64,000 nt of DNA from the NCBI RefSeq assembly GCF_003024605.1, contig NZ_PYJQ01000009.1, positions 868,001 to 932,000 of the forward strand, read 5' to 3'. The position numbers were made by a program, and so were the translations under genes. Within the stretch, counting starts at the first letter, position 1. Every line of letters begins with the position of its first letter. The notes beneath the pieces are model-generated. The model made no database searches. It saw only the letters and a program-made list of their open reading frames with translations, and was not told the origin of the DNA. Below, in pieces: positions 1-8,193 of the stretch. This stretch comes from Rhizobium sp. JAB6 (GTDB taxonomy: Bacteria; Pseudomonadota; Alphaproteobacteria; Rhizobiales; Rhizobiaceae).

Positions 1-360
1 AAGTGGGTCAACGAAAACAAGGCCGCACAGGGCTTTGGCGACGTCAAGGGCTACAACTCGCAGCAGGACATGTTCCTCGATCTCGGCGCGGGGCGCATCG
101 ACGCTGTTGTCAGCGACATTCCCGGCATGCAGTATCTCTTCGTCAAGACCAAAGGCTTCGCCATCAGGGATCGCATCAAGACCGGCGAGCAGTATGGCCT
201 GATGATGACCAAGGATTCGCCGCTCGTCGCCAAGATCAACGATGCCATCACCGCGATGAAGAAAGACGGCACGCTGGAAAAGATCCATGAAAAGTGGTTC
301 GGCAGCAAGGCGCCGGCAGGCTCCTCCACCGTAACTGAATTGCCTATCCCCAAGGCTTGA
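1..360 (+). CDS. Amino-acid ABC transporter substrate-binding protein, C-terminal part
   Basis: Partial gene whose 5' end lies before the window; the reading frame is open from base 1 and gives about 119 residues. The sequence matches the C-terminal lobe of family 3 (HisJ/GlnH type) periplasmic binding proteins: a segment with DLGAGRIDAVVSD, then YGLMMTKDSPLVAKIND, then the closing helix ending in EKIHEKWFG, which is the usual end of this family. A short tail (SKAPAGSSTV...) follows. It should bind an amino acid or related polar ligand in the periplasm and deliver it to the permease that starts about 90 bases downstream. The ligand cannot be read from this fragment. Confidence 0.88.
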   Translation, partial: KWVNENKAAQGFGDVKGYNSQQDMFLDLGAGRIDAVVSDIPGMQYLFVKTKGFAIRDRIKTGEQYGLMMTKDSPLVAKINDAITAMKKDGTLEKIHEKWFGSKAPAGSSTVTELPIPKA

Positions 361-453
361 TCAAAAGATCATCGTTGAAATGAAACTGCGCCGGTCGCAA
401 CGACCGGCGTTGATGCAAGAAACCTCGTCTTCGTTCCGCACGCGGGAGTGCCA

Positions 454-1128
454 ATGTCTTTCGTCGATACCTTCTTCAATTCCGACGTCATGATCTCGGC
501 TTTCCCGCAATTGCTGCGCGGGCTTTGGATGACCATTGCGCTCGGCGTGGTCAGCATCCTCATCGGCGTGACCGGCGGTCTCGTCATCAGCCTGATCCGT
601 CTCTATGCCCCCAAGCCTCTGCAGCTGCTGACGATCGCCTATATCGACATCATGCGCGCCATGCCCATGCTGGTCGTACTGATCCTCATCTATTACGCCC
701 TGCCCTTCGTCGGTATCAGCTTTTCCGCCTGGTGGTCGGCAATCCTCGGCTTCTCGATCGTGCTTGCCGCCTATTCGGCCGAGGTCTTCCGCTCCGGGAT
801 AGAGAGCGTGCCGCGCGGGCAGTTCGAAGCGGCTGCCGCCCTCGGCATCCCGTTCCTGATCGCGCTTTACAAGGTCGTGCTGCCGCAGGCGGTACGCATC
901 GTCATTCCGCCGACCACGAGCAACTGCGTGTCGATGTTCAAGGATACGTCGCTCGCCTCGACCGTGGCACTGCCCGAATTGCTCAAGGAAGGGCAGAACG
1001 CTCAAGGGTTCTACGCCAACCCCTCGCCGCTGATCATGGCCGCGCTGATCTATATTATCCTGCTCTGGCCGATGGTGCGCCTCGTCAGCGTGCTCGAGAA
1101 GAAGTTCAAGGACGAGCGCGCGAGATAG
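454..1128 (+). CDS. Amino-acid ABC transporter permease (HisM/GlnP type)
   Basis: Inner-membrane permease of 224 residues, the normal length for the polar amino-acid family. It has an N-terminal TM segment around residues 15-40, the conserved stretch near DIMRAMPMLVVLILIYYALP, and the EAA loop around residues 125-150 (RGQFEAAAALG...), which contacts the ATPase. I chose the ATG at 454 over the upstream GTG at 448 because the GGGAG at 444-448 is then a properly spaced ribosome site. It follows the binding protein gene in the same direction. No ATPase gene follows, so the ATPase is probably upstream of the window. The substrate is unknown. Confidence 0.85.
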   Translation: MSFVDTFFNSDVMISAFPQLLRGLWMTIALGVVSILIGVTGGLVISLIRLYAPKPLQLLTIAYIDIMRAMPMLVVLILIYYALPFVGISFSAWWSAILGFSIVLAAYSAEVFRSGIESVPRGQFEAAAALGIPFLIALYKVVLPQAVRIVIPPTTSNCVSMFKDTSLASTVALPELLKEGQNAQGFYANPSPLIMAALIYIILLWPMVRLVSVLEKKFKDERAR

Positions 1129-1185
1129 AGCATTTCCAGGAAAAGCGTGTAACGGTTTTCCGTCCGGAATGCGTATGAACCAACC
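1128..1185. repeat. Short interspersed palindromic repeat, copy 1
   Basis: The stretch with TTTCCAGGAAAAG, then ACGGTTTTCCGTCCGGAAT and GCGTA, follows the permease stop codon directly. A second copy with the same order of words is at 36297-36350. It contains self-complementary arms (GGAAAA.../...TTTTCC) and so can fold, possibly acting as a 3' stabilising or terminating element. I infer a dispersed rhizobial repeat from the two copies in this window. Confidence 0.6.
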
Positions 1186-1200
1186 GGTAAAGCGTTTCCA

Positions 1201-1716
1201 TCAATCGAAGTCGGTGCCGGAAAGATGGTTGCTCACCGATGACTTTACCGCGCCGATATCCCGCCACAGCTCACTGACGATAGCAGGATCGACATCCGCC
1301 ATCATGTCCCTCAGCCAGCCTTCATGAGCAGCGGCCATGGCGCTGAACGAGGTCTCGCCCTTCGCCGTCAGCTTCGCGACCGTCACGCGCCGGTCACCGT
1401 CGGGCGTTACGCGCAGCACGAGACCATCCGCTTCCAGCCGCTCGACAAGACCGGTGACATTGCCGTTGGTCACCATGGTGCGCTTCGACAGCTCCCCAAG
1501 CCGCAAGCCTTCGCGCTCGCGATAAAGCTGCGCCATCAGGTCGAATTGCGGCAAGGTCGCTCCGAACTCGTTGCGCAGCCGGCGGCGGATTTCCTGCGAA
1601 ATCAGCTTGGTCGTCGACAGCATGCGCAGCCAAAGCCGCAGCTCCAGCTTTTTGCCTTCCTGCGCGCCCTGAACGATGATCTCCAGATCAACGCTTGCAC
1701 TTTCCGACTCTGTCAT
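1201..1716 (-). CDS. MarR-family transcriptional regulator
   Basis: A 171-residue winged-helix regulator. The core begins near LPQFDLMAQLYRE, followed by the recognition helix region LSKRTMVTNGNVTGLVERL and the wing DGLVLRVTPDGDRRVTVAKLT, which are standard MarR features. The N-terminal 25 residues are extended. It is the last gene on the minus strand before the FAD oxidoreductase at 1815-3383 and is probably a separate transcript, because an inverted repeat TTTGA-AATG-TCAAA lies at 1775-1788, about 60 bases before its start. MarR proteins of aromatic catabolism usually bind the substrate or its CoA ester and release the operator. This protein is one of two candidates for the AT-rich operators found through the cluster. 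A counterpart of IadR, the MarR regulator of the Variovorax auxin-degradation locus, is a reasonable guess but not proven. Confidence 0.85.
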   Translation of the reverse strand: MTESESASVDLEIIVQGAQEGKKLELRLWLRMLSTTKLISQEIRRRLRNEFGATLPQFDLMAQLYREREGLRLGELSKRTMVTNGNVTGLVERLEADGLVLRVTPDGDRRVTVAKLTAKGETSFSAMAAAHEGWLRDMMADVDPAIVSELWRDIGAVKSSVSNHLSGTDFD

Positions 1717-1774
1717 AAACGTCGCCTCGATCTATCGTTCCGCATCGCTAACCTGAGCGATCTAGGGGACGATA

Positions 1775-1788
1775 TTTGAAATGTCAAA
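1775..1788. promoter_or_regulatory. Inverted repeat upstream of the marR-like gene
   Basis: TTTGA-AATG-TCAAA is a perfect 5-base inverted repeat with a 4-base spacer, placed 59 bases upstream of the regulator start at 1716 on the minus strand. Its position suits an autoregulatory site. It differs in spacing from the other AT-rich operators of the cluster. Confidence 0.35.
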
Positions 1789-1814
1789 GGTTTGGACGTC
1801 AAGTGATATGACCG

Positions 1815-3383
1815 TCACCTGGCCAGCATTTTCCCCAGCATGAAACCGGAACCCGCGCCCGTTCCCGCACCCGGCCATGTCGAAGCCCCGCACATGTAAA
1901 GCGATCCCACGGGCGTCCTGTAGCGCGAGTAGCCGGCGACGGGGCGGAACAGGAAATTCTGGTCGAGATGATGGCTGCCCGAAAGGTTGTCGCCGCCGAC
2001 GAGATTCGGGTTCTCGCGCTCCAGATCGACGGGCGAAAAGACCGAGCGCCCCAATATCTTGCCGCGCAAGCCGGGCGCATAGCGTTCAATAATATCGAGA
2101 ACGCGCTCGGCATAGTTATCCTTGATCTCATCCCAGCCCGCGCCGGTGATTTGACCGGCCGCATCGCCATGGAATTGCGCCGGCAGGACGCGCACCTGGA
2201 TCCAGAGCACATGCTGCCCAGAAGGTGCGCGCGAGGGATCGATGGCCGTAGGCTGTCCGACCACCAGCGCGGGTTCGGCCGGCAGCAGACCGCCCATAGC
2301 CTCGGCATAGACGCGCGACATCATATCGAGATCGGGCGCAATGTGGACGTAAGCGAAATTCTGGAGCGCCTTGCCTGCGGTCCAGTCCGGAAGACCCGAC
2401 AGCGCCAGATGGATCATCATCGTGCCCGGTCCGGCGCGGAAGCGCTTGACCTTGCCGTCAAACTCATCGCGCGCCGGATCCTGATCCATAAGCTTGCCGA
2501 ACAGGATCTGCGGATGGAGATTGGCAATGACGGCGCGCTTCGCCTCATACCGGCTTCCATCCGCCAGAACGACAGCGGTCGCCTTGCCGCCCGAGGTAAC
2601 GATCTTCTCGACGCGTGTGCCCAGCATCAGCTCGCCGCCCTTGCTTTTCAGCACGGCTGCCATCGCCTTGACGATCGTATCGGCACCGCCCTTGCCGATC
2701 ACCATCCCGAATGCCTGGTTGGCCATGGATTCGAGATAGGGAAACAGCGCACCGCCGGCGACGTCAGGCGCAAAATCGAGATGCAGCCCCCAGGCAGCCA
2801 TCATCGTCTTCAGCTTGGTGTTCTGAAAGCGTCCATCGAGAAAATCGCGCGGCGAGGCAAAGAGCATGCGCGCGGTATCGTAGACCCACCCGATCCCCCG
2901 TTCGCGCCATGCTTTCCATACGACCCTGGCTGCGGCCAACGAAGGCATGGGAGAACCGAGCAGCCCAAAGATGTGCGGGGCATCCGCACCGAACTGCGAC
3001 AGCATTTCGCGCCAGGCGGCGGCATCCTTAGCCGAAATGTCGGCGATCGCGCCTGCCGTCTTCTCAATATCGGTGCTGACGCCGAGATAGGTGTTGTCAC
3101 GAAAGACGCTGGCGAAACAATCCGCGGCAGGCACGAAGTCCAGCCCTTCGGCCAAAAGCTCGTTTTTATACTGCGCGAAGAAAGCCGAACCGGCAAACAT
3201 GGAGAGGTTCATCGCGCAAAGATCGTGCCGGAAGCCTGGCAGCGTCACCTCGCGGGTCTTGACCGCACCGCCGGGCTCTTCATTACCCTCGATAACGGCA
3301 ACCTTCCAGCCCTTGGCAGCCAAATGCACCGCCGCCGCCAGGCCATTATGGCCGGCCCCCACTATGATCGCATCATAGCTCAT
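1815..3383 (-). CDS. FAD-dependent oxidoreductase, phytoene-desaturase-like (first of two)
   Basis: A 522-residue flavoprotein of the NAD(P)/FAD amine-oxidase/CrtI-like superfamily. The N-terminal dinucleotide fold reads YDAIIVGAGHNGLAAAVHLA with the Glu of IEGNEEPGGA closing the fold. The C-terminal FAD contact is near LYMCGASTWPGAGTGAGSG. I chose the ATG at 3383, which has AGGG eight bases upstream, over the longer reading from 3425. A paralogue of the same architecture is at 4632-6221, and the isatin-hydrolase-like gene lies between them. I infer that it oxidises an indolic intermediate such as indole-3-acetate, dioxindole-3-acetate or dioxindole. The family alone does not tell the substrate, and a carotenoid role is unlikely in this context. 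Confidence 0.8.
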   Translation of the reverse strand: MSYDAIIVGAGHNGLAAAVHLAAKGWKVAVIEGNEEPGGAVKTREVTLPGFRHDLCAMNLSMFAGSAFFAQYKNELLAEGLDFVPAADCFASVFRDNTYLGVSTDIEKTAGAIADISAKDAAAWREMLSQFGADAPHIFGLLGSPMPSLAAARVVWKAWRERGIGWVYDTARMLFASPRDFLDGRFQNTKLKTMMAAWGLHLDFAPDVAGGALFPYLESMANQAFGMVIGKGGADTIVKAMAAVLKSKGGELMLGTRVEKIVTSGGKATAVVLADGSRYEAKRAVIANLHPQILFGKLMDQDPARDEFDGKVKRFRAGPGTMMIHLALSGLPDWTAGKALQNFAYVHIAPDLDMMSRVYAEAMGGLLPAEPALVVGQPTAIDPSRAPSGQHVLWIQVRVLPAQFHGDAAGQITGAGWDEIKDNYAERVLDIIERYAPGLRGKILGRSVFSPVDLERENPNLVGGDNLSGSHHLDQNFLFRPVAGYSRYRTPVGSLYMCGASTWPGAGTGAGSGFMLGKMLAR

Positions 3384-3778
3384 CGCTTGCCCTCTTTGTC
3401 GATTTCTTATTATCGTCACATGCATACATCTTGAGCTTTAAGCTTCAAGTATCCAGTGACACGAATCATTCGCAAGGTGAACAATCCACGATAGTATCGG
3501 CTTGGATTTTGCCGAGATTCATTATTCTCTCGCAGCGACTTAAAGTCCTCCTCGTGTCCTGAAAGATGTATCAATTTTGATCCGCGGAAGCATCTCGGAA
3601 TGCTTGCAATATCATATATTGTGACATAGGCTCCCTTCATTCCGCCGCCGCGCGGACCCGGTGCCAGGAGGAAGGGCACCCCGCGCCTGGTGATATCGAC
3701 TTCAAGCCCGATCTCTCTCGGAAGGTCCGCCTGCCGGCTTTTCGCATGGGCTCACGCGACAACAAGGGGAACTAGAAA
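3384..3778. other. Divergent promoter region (395 bases, no gene)
   Basis: This stretch separates the minus-strand FAD oxidoreductase from the plus-strand cyclase gene. It is AT-richer than its flanks and contains one candidate operator at 3430-3451. A reading frame on the minus strand (3416-3679) has no recognisable product and covers the operator, so I treat the region as regulatory. Confidence 0.5.
3430..3451. promoter_or_regulatory. Candidate MarR operator A
   Basis: CTTGAGCTTTAAGCTTCAAG is an imperfect 20-base palindrome about 47 bases upstream of the FAD oxidoreductase start at 3383. Its core TTTAAGCTTCAA matches the cores at 11970, 12188, 20029 and 20159. The shared core and repeated placement in promoter regions of one catabolic cluster support a common regulator. 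Confidence 0.5.
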
Positions 3779-4561
3779 ATGACTGCTACTACACTCGCCA
3801 GCCTCGCCTCGGCCCTGCTTTCGGGCTCCGTCAAGGTCGTGGATCTCACCGCTCCGCTCGGGCCCGACACCCCGGTGCTCTATCTGCCGCCGCAGTTCGG
3901 CAAGAACACGCCGAAGGTCGCGGTTCACACGATTTCCGAATATAACCAGGACGGTCCCTTCTGGGCGTGGAACTGGCTGGAACTCGGCGAGCATACCGGC
4001 ACGCATTTCGATGCGCCATGCCACTGGATTACCGGCAAGGATAATCCGAACAACACGACCGACACCATCCCCCCGCAGAATTTCGTGGCGCCTGTCAATG
4101 TCATCGACCGTTCCAAGGAAGCCGCCGCCGATCCGGATTACCTGCTGACGGTCGACAGCATCAAAGAATGGGAGGCCCAGAACGGCGCGATCGAGGCCGG
4201 CAGCTGGGTGCTGCTGCGCACCGATTGGTACAAGCGCAACGGCTCGACGGAGACCTTCCTGAACGCCGATGAAAACGGCCCTCATTCGCCCGGCCCGACG
4301 GCCGAGGCCATCGAGTACCTGCTGAGCAAGGGTATCATCGGTTGGGGTTCCGAAACGGTCGGCACCGATGCCGGTTCCGCCGGTAGCATGAACCCGCCCT
4401 TCCCGGCGCACAACCTCATGCACAAGGCTAACCGCTATGGACTCGCCAGCCTCTCCAACCTTGACCAGCTTCCGGCCAAAGGCGCCGTGCTGATCGCCGC
4501 CCCGCTGAAGTTCGTCAAGGGCACCGGCTCGCCGGTCCGCGCGCTGGCATTGATTGCGTGA
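3779..4561 (+). CDS. Isatin hydrolase-like cyclase-family metal hydrolase
   Basis: A 260-residue protein of the cyclase family (PF04199; kynurenine formamidase/isatin hydrolase fold). The metal site is clear in GEHTGTHFDAPCHW (residues about 71-84). Other features that fit isatin hydrolase, as far as I recall that enzyme, are FWAWNWLE just before it, VLLRTDWYKRNG, HSPGPT..AIEYLL, GSETVGTDAGS and LDQLPAKGAVLIAAPLK with GTGSP near the end. Isatin hydrolase opens isatin to isatinate (2-aminophenylglyoxylate) with Mn2+ and is known from the indole-3-acetate degradation route of Bradyrhizobium japonicum. Its neighbours here are two FAD oxidoreductases and 2-aminobenzoyl-CoA genes, which fits that step. 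The start has GGGG nearby at 3768-3771. Kynurenine formamidase is the main alternative, but no other kynurenine-pathway gene is present. Confidence 0.8.
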   Translation: MTATTLASLASALLSGSVKVVDLTAPLGPDTPVLYLPPQFGKNTPKVAVHTISEYNQDGPFWAWNWLELGEHTGTHFDAPCHWITGKDNPNNTTDTIPPQNFVAPVNVIDRSKEAAADPDYLLTVDSIKEWEAQNGAIEAGSWVLLRTDWYKRNGSTETFLNADENGPHSPGPTAEAIEYLLSKGIIGWGSETVGTDAGSAGSMNPPFPAHNLMHKANRYGLASLSNLDQLPAKGAVLIAAPLKFVKGTGSPVRALALIA

Positions 4562-4631
4562 TAGGCTGAGGGGGAGGCTGGAGACCGGGCTTCCAGCCTT
4601 TCGTTCATCTTGTCAGCGAGGGGCAACGGCA

Positions 4632-6221
4632 ATGGGCGATCATGATTACATCATCGTCGGCAGCGGCATAAATGCGCTTGTCGCTGCCGCCATGCTCGGC
4701 AAAAAAGGCCACAAGGTCCTCATCCTCGAGCGCAACGACCGCATCGGCGGTTGCCTGCGCACCGAGGAGATCACCGAACCCGGCTTCATCCTCGATGTCA
4801 TGGCAACGACCATGGTATTGTTCCTCACCTCGCCGGCCTATGGCGCCATCGGTAAGGATCTTGAGGCGCGAGGCCTGGAATTCGCTCATGCCGACTTTCC
4901 CACAGGCGTGCTCCGGCCCGACGGTTCCCATGTCGTCTTCTCCAAGGACAGGCGGCGCAATATCGCCGCTTTCGAAAAATTGTCGCCCGGCGACGGGCAG
5001 ACCTTCTCCCGCGAGATGGAGGCTCTTGCCGCCGACGCGCCATTCCTGTTTTCCCTGCTTGGCGGTGCGCTATGGTCCGGATCGACCCTGAAGACCGTTG
5101 GCAAGCAAGGCTGGAGCCGCGGACTGCGGAAGCTTGCGGCGTGGTTTGGCCAGGCCTTGATGCCGGCGCGCGGCTATCTCGAAACCAGCTACAGGTCGGA
5201 GGATATCCATGCGCTCTGGGCGCCCTGGGTGCTTCACTGCGGCCTCGGCCCCGAAAGCGCTTATTCCGCGGAGATGCTGAAGGTAATCGGTTTTGCGCTG
5301 GAACTCGGCGGCGCACCGATCGTCAAGGGCGGCGCCGGCAAACTGCTCACGGCCTTCGAACGATTGATTGCCGATCATGGCGGTGAAATTCGTGTGAACG
5401 CCGATGTCACGGCCATTATTCCGGACCACAATCGCAGCGCCGACGGCGTGCGGCTTGCGAATGGCGAAACGTTGAAGGCGAAGGCGGGCGTAATCTGCTC
5501 GGTAACGCCGAACCAGCTCTATGAGCGGCTTATAAAGGATTGGCCTGATCTGCTGCCGCCGGAGGTCAAAACAGGCGTCGCCAGCTATCGCTACGGCAAG
5601 GGCGACATGCAGATCCATTATGCGCTTTCCGAGCCGCCGCGCTGGAAAGCCAATGCCGAGCTCGGCAAGGTGGCGCTGCTGCACCTGACCCCAGGTCTCG
5701 ATGGCGTCTCGCGCGCCGCCAACGAATGCGAGCGCGGGCTTCTGCCCGCCGAACCCACCGTTTGCGTCGGCCAGCCTGTCGCACTCGATCCCACCCGCGC
5801 CCCGGAAGGAAAATCGATCCTCTGGCTGCAGCTTCCCGAAGCGCCGCGCCGCATCAAGGGCGATGCCGCGAGCGCAATCGAAACGCCTGAGGACGGCCGC
5901 TGGACAGAGGAGGTGCGTGAGCGCTACGCCGACCGCATCGAAACTCTGCTTGCAAGCCATATCGAGGATTTTGCAAGCATCAAGCTTGCGCGCCGCGCCT
6001 ATTCCCCGGCTGATCTGGAAACGATGAACATGAACCTTGTCGGTGGCGATCCCTATGGGGGCTATTGCGGCCTCGACCAGTTTTTCATCTGGCGTCCCTT
6101 CAAGTCATCTGTTAACCACCGCACCCACATATCAGGCCTGTACCACATTGGCGCTTCCGCGCATCCCGGTCCAGGCCTTGGTGGAGGCTCCGGCTTCCTG
6201 CTTGCATCATCGCTGAAATAA
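4632..6221 (+). CDS. FAD-dependent oxidoreductase, phytoene-desaturase-like (second of two)
   Basis: A 529-residue flavoprotein, paralogous to the product of 1815-3383. The fold begins DYIIVGSGINALVAAAMLG and continues to LILERNDRIGGCLRTEE. The C-terminal FAD motif is LYHIGASAHPGPGLGGGSG. A shared middle signature, LLPAEPxxxVGQPxAxDPxRAP, appears in both paralogues. The ATG at 4632 is preferred to 4554 because the extra 26 residues have no FAD-fold character. It follows the isatin-hydrolase-like gene by about 70 bases and the second marR follows it by 24, so the three probably form one operon. The inferred role is oxidation of an intermediate between indole-3-acetate and isatin. Confidence 0.8.
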   Translation: MGDHDYIIVGSGINALVAAAMLGKKGHKVLILERNDRIGGCLRTEEITEPGFILDVMATTMVLFLTSPAYGAIGKDLEARGLEFAHADFPTGVLRPDGSHVVFSKDRRRNIAAFEKLSPGDGQTFSREMEALAADAPFLFSLLGGALWSGSTLKTVGKQGWSRGLRKLAAWFGQALMPARGYLETSYRSEDIHALWAPWVLHCGLGPESAYSAEMLKVIGFALELGGAPIVKGGAGKLLTAFERLIADHGGEIRVNADVTAIIPDHNRSADGVRLANGETLKAKAGVICSVTPNQLYERLIKDWPDLLPPEVKTGVASYRYGKGDMQIHYALSEPPRWKANAELGKVALLHLTPGLDGVSRAANECERGLLPAEPTVCVGQPVALDPTRAPEGKSILWLQLPEAPRRIKGDAASAIETPEDGRWTEEVRERYADRIETLLASHIEDFASIKLARRAYSPADLETMNMNLVGGDPYGGYCGLDQFFIWRPFKSSVNHRTHISGLYHIGASAHPGPGLGGGSGFLLASSLK

Positions 6222-6245
6222 CAGGTTTCCGGAGGAGCATCGTCG

Positions 6246-6752
6246 ATGGAGGAGCGGTTTTCAGGCACCGTTTTGCGGCGCAATCGGGATGAGAACGCAA
6301 AGCGCCCGACCATGGGCGAAATCGGCCTCAACCACTTCGCGCCTTATCTGATGAACCGGCTGATGGCGCGCTGGAACGCCAATCTGCTGGAAGAGCTGCG
6401 CGAATACGACGTGACGACTGCGAAGATGCGGGCGCTCGCCGTTCTCAGCGTTTCTTCCAGCCTCACGATCAACGAGCTCTCCGTCTTCGCGGTGACCGAG
6501 CAATCGACGATGAGCCGCACCTTGGACTCACTCGAACAGCAGGGTTACATCCGCCGCCAGCCCCGCGCCGAAGACATGCGCATCCGCGACGTCTCGATCA
6601 CCGAGGAAGGCCGCGCCGCCTTCGAGAAGGTGTGGCCGACCATGTACGACCTGTTCCTGCAAATGTTCGACGGAGTCGACGAGGCCGAATATCGCACCTT
6701 CATCTCGACGCTGCACAAGGTGCTGCACAATATCAGGAAGCATGAGATCTGA
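6246..6752 (+). CDS. MarR-family transcriptional regulator (second)
   Basis: A 168-residue winged-helix regulator. Its DNA-binding region covers TAKMRALAVLSVSSSLTINE, then the recognition part LSVFAVTEQSTMSRTLDSLEQQ, then the wing YIRRQPRAEDMRIRDVSITEEG, all typical of MarR. The start at ATG 6246 has a GGAGGAG site at 6231-6237. A further in-frame Met near residue 23 could also be the start. It is transcribed with the cyclase and FAD oxidoreductase genes. Two MarR proteins in one catabolic cluster suggests that two signals, for example the auxin and a downstream CoA ester, are read separately. Either could own the AT-rich operators. Confidence 0.85.
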   Translation: MEERFSGTVLRRNRDENAKRPTMGEIGLNHFAPYLMNRLMARWNANLLEELREYDVTTAKMRALAVLSVSSSLTINELSVFAVTEQSTMSRTLDSLEQQGYIRRQPRAEDMRIRDVSITEEGRAAFEKVWPTMYDLFLQMFDGVDEAEYRTFISTLHKVLHNIRKHEI

Positions 6753-6783
6753 GCGGACCGAAACAGGCGCCGCTCGGATTGGA

Positions 6784-8094
6784 TCATCGCCTGTTCGGAA
6801 TGAGTGCCGTCGCCAGTGCGGCGATGGCGGCAACGATGGCGAAAACGTAAAAATTCCATTCCGGTCCGACATTCAGGCTGGCGATGTATCCACCCATCAG
6901 CGGGCCGGAGAGCGCGCCGATGCGCGAAAAGCTCAGCGCCCAGCCGGTGCCGGCGGCTCGCACGAAGGGTTGCAGATAAGCGGCGAGATAACCGGTGAGG
7001 ATCAGCGATGCCGAGACCGTGCCGAAACCGGCAATGGCGACGACCGTATAGTTCAGCCAGATGGAACCCTTGAAGGCGAGCAGCGCAATGCCGACGGCGC
7101 CAAGCACATAGGACAGCGTCACGGTCAGCCGCACGCCGAAACGATCCGCCCACTGGCCGAGCACGATGCCGCCAATCGCCGACGTGAAGCTGAAGACCGC
7201 GAGAAACAGCAGGCTGTCGCCGAGATCATAGCCGCTCTTGCGCATGATCTGCGGCAGCCATTGAGCGAGCCCATAGACGAGGAGCAGTCCCATGAACAGG
7301 GCGATCCAGAAGCAGGCTGTGGCAAAGGCGTTTCGCGGCGAAAAGATCTCGCCCAACACTGCGCGCCAGCCGAGCCCCCTTTCCCGCGGCGCACTTCCCG
7401 CAGGAACGGGAACGCCAAGCCGGGCAGCAAGCCGCCCTGCCCTCTCGCCTTTCCCCTTGGCCACAAGGAAATCAAGCGACTCCGGCAGCAGCCAGGCCAT
7501 AACGGGTACGAACAGCACCGGCAGCGCGCCGACGAGAACGACCGGCCGCCATCCATAGTCCGGCAGCAGCCATCTACCGACGAGGGCGGCGGCAAACAGC
7601 CCGAGAGAATAACCCGAGTACATGATCCCGTAGTTGAGATTCTTCTTCGCTGCCGGCGAATATTCGATGGTCAGCGCTGCCGCCAGAGGGATAATGCCGC
7701 CGAGGCCTAGACCGGCCGCAAAGCGGCTGACGCCGAACCAGGTCGGCGTCGGAGACCAGGCGGTGCCTGCCGTGCAGACGGCAAAGAGCGAGAGGCAGGC
7801 TAGAAACATCGGCTTGCGGCCGTAGAGCTCGCTGAGAGTGCCGACGACGATGCCACCGACAAGCATGCCGAAGACGGTATAGCTGCCCATCGCGCCGAGC
7901 TGGAGTGGCGTAAGATGCCAGACATTATCCGTGGAGAGAGCCGGCAGAATAGCGCCGAGAACGCCGACATCATAGCCTTCCGCAAAGATCGCCAGCCAGC
8001 AGATGAGCACGACGACGAGGCTTTTGGCATGCGAGATTTCGCCGCCGCGAGCACTTGAAAGGTCCCTCGCAGCGCCATTTCGAATGTTGTCCAT
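6784..8094 (-). CDS. MFS transporter, aromatic acid:H+ symporter type
   Basis: A 436-residue, 12-TM major facilitator protein. The first segment contains the AAHS signature region EGYDVGVLGAILPAL, and the loop between TM2 and TM3 reads GGIVVGTLSELYGRKPMF, a variant of the family motif GxxxDRxGRR. This subfamily takes up aromatic acids with protons. It lies at the end of the minus-strand run whose other members are the ferredoxin oxidoreductase genes, about 100 bases after them. The substrate could be indole-3-acetate, anthranilate or another aryl acid; the sequence alone does not separate these. Confidence 0.85.
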   Translation of the reverse strand: MDNIRNGAARDLSSARGGEISHAKSLVVVLICWLAIFAEGYDVGVLGAILPALSTDNVWHLTPLQLGAMGSYTVFGMLVGGIVVGTLSELYGRKPMFLACLSLFAVCTAGTAWSPTPTWFGVSRFAAGLGLGGIIPLAAALTIEYSPAAKKNLNYGIMYSGYSLGLFAAALVGRWLLPDYGWRPVVLVGALPVLFVPVMAWLLPESLDFLVAKGKGERAGRLAARLGVPVPAGSAPRERGLGWRAVLGEIFSPRNAFATACFWIALFMGLLLVYGLAQWLPQIMRKSGYDLGDSLLFLAVFSFTSAIGGIVLGQWADRFGVRLTVTLSYVLGAVGIALLAFKGSIWLNYTVVAIAGFGTVSASLILTGYLAAYLQPFVRAAGTGWALSFSRIGALSGPLMGGYIASLNVGPEWNFYVFAIVAAIAALATALIPNRR

Positions 8095-8193
8095 GCGACT
8101 GTTCCCTTTTGGAATCTATCGGTCTCGGCCGATATTATTTGCAACCGAAGCCAGCGCGGGCGGATATCCGCGCTGGCCACCGGCGTGATCGTG

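Noticed and set aside
3416..3679. An 87-residue frame on the minus strand
   Set aside because: No ribosome site or family resemblance, and it covers the candidate operator of the divergent promoter region.
3779..4561. Kynurenine formamidase as the function of the cyclase-family gene
   Set aside because: No kynurenine 3-monooxygenase, kynureninase or tryptophan dioxygenase gene is nearby, while isatinate-related genes are; kept only as an alternative.
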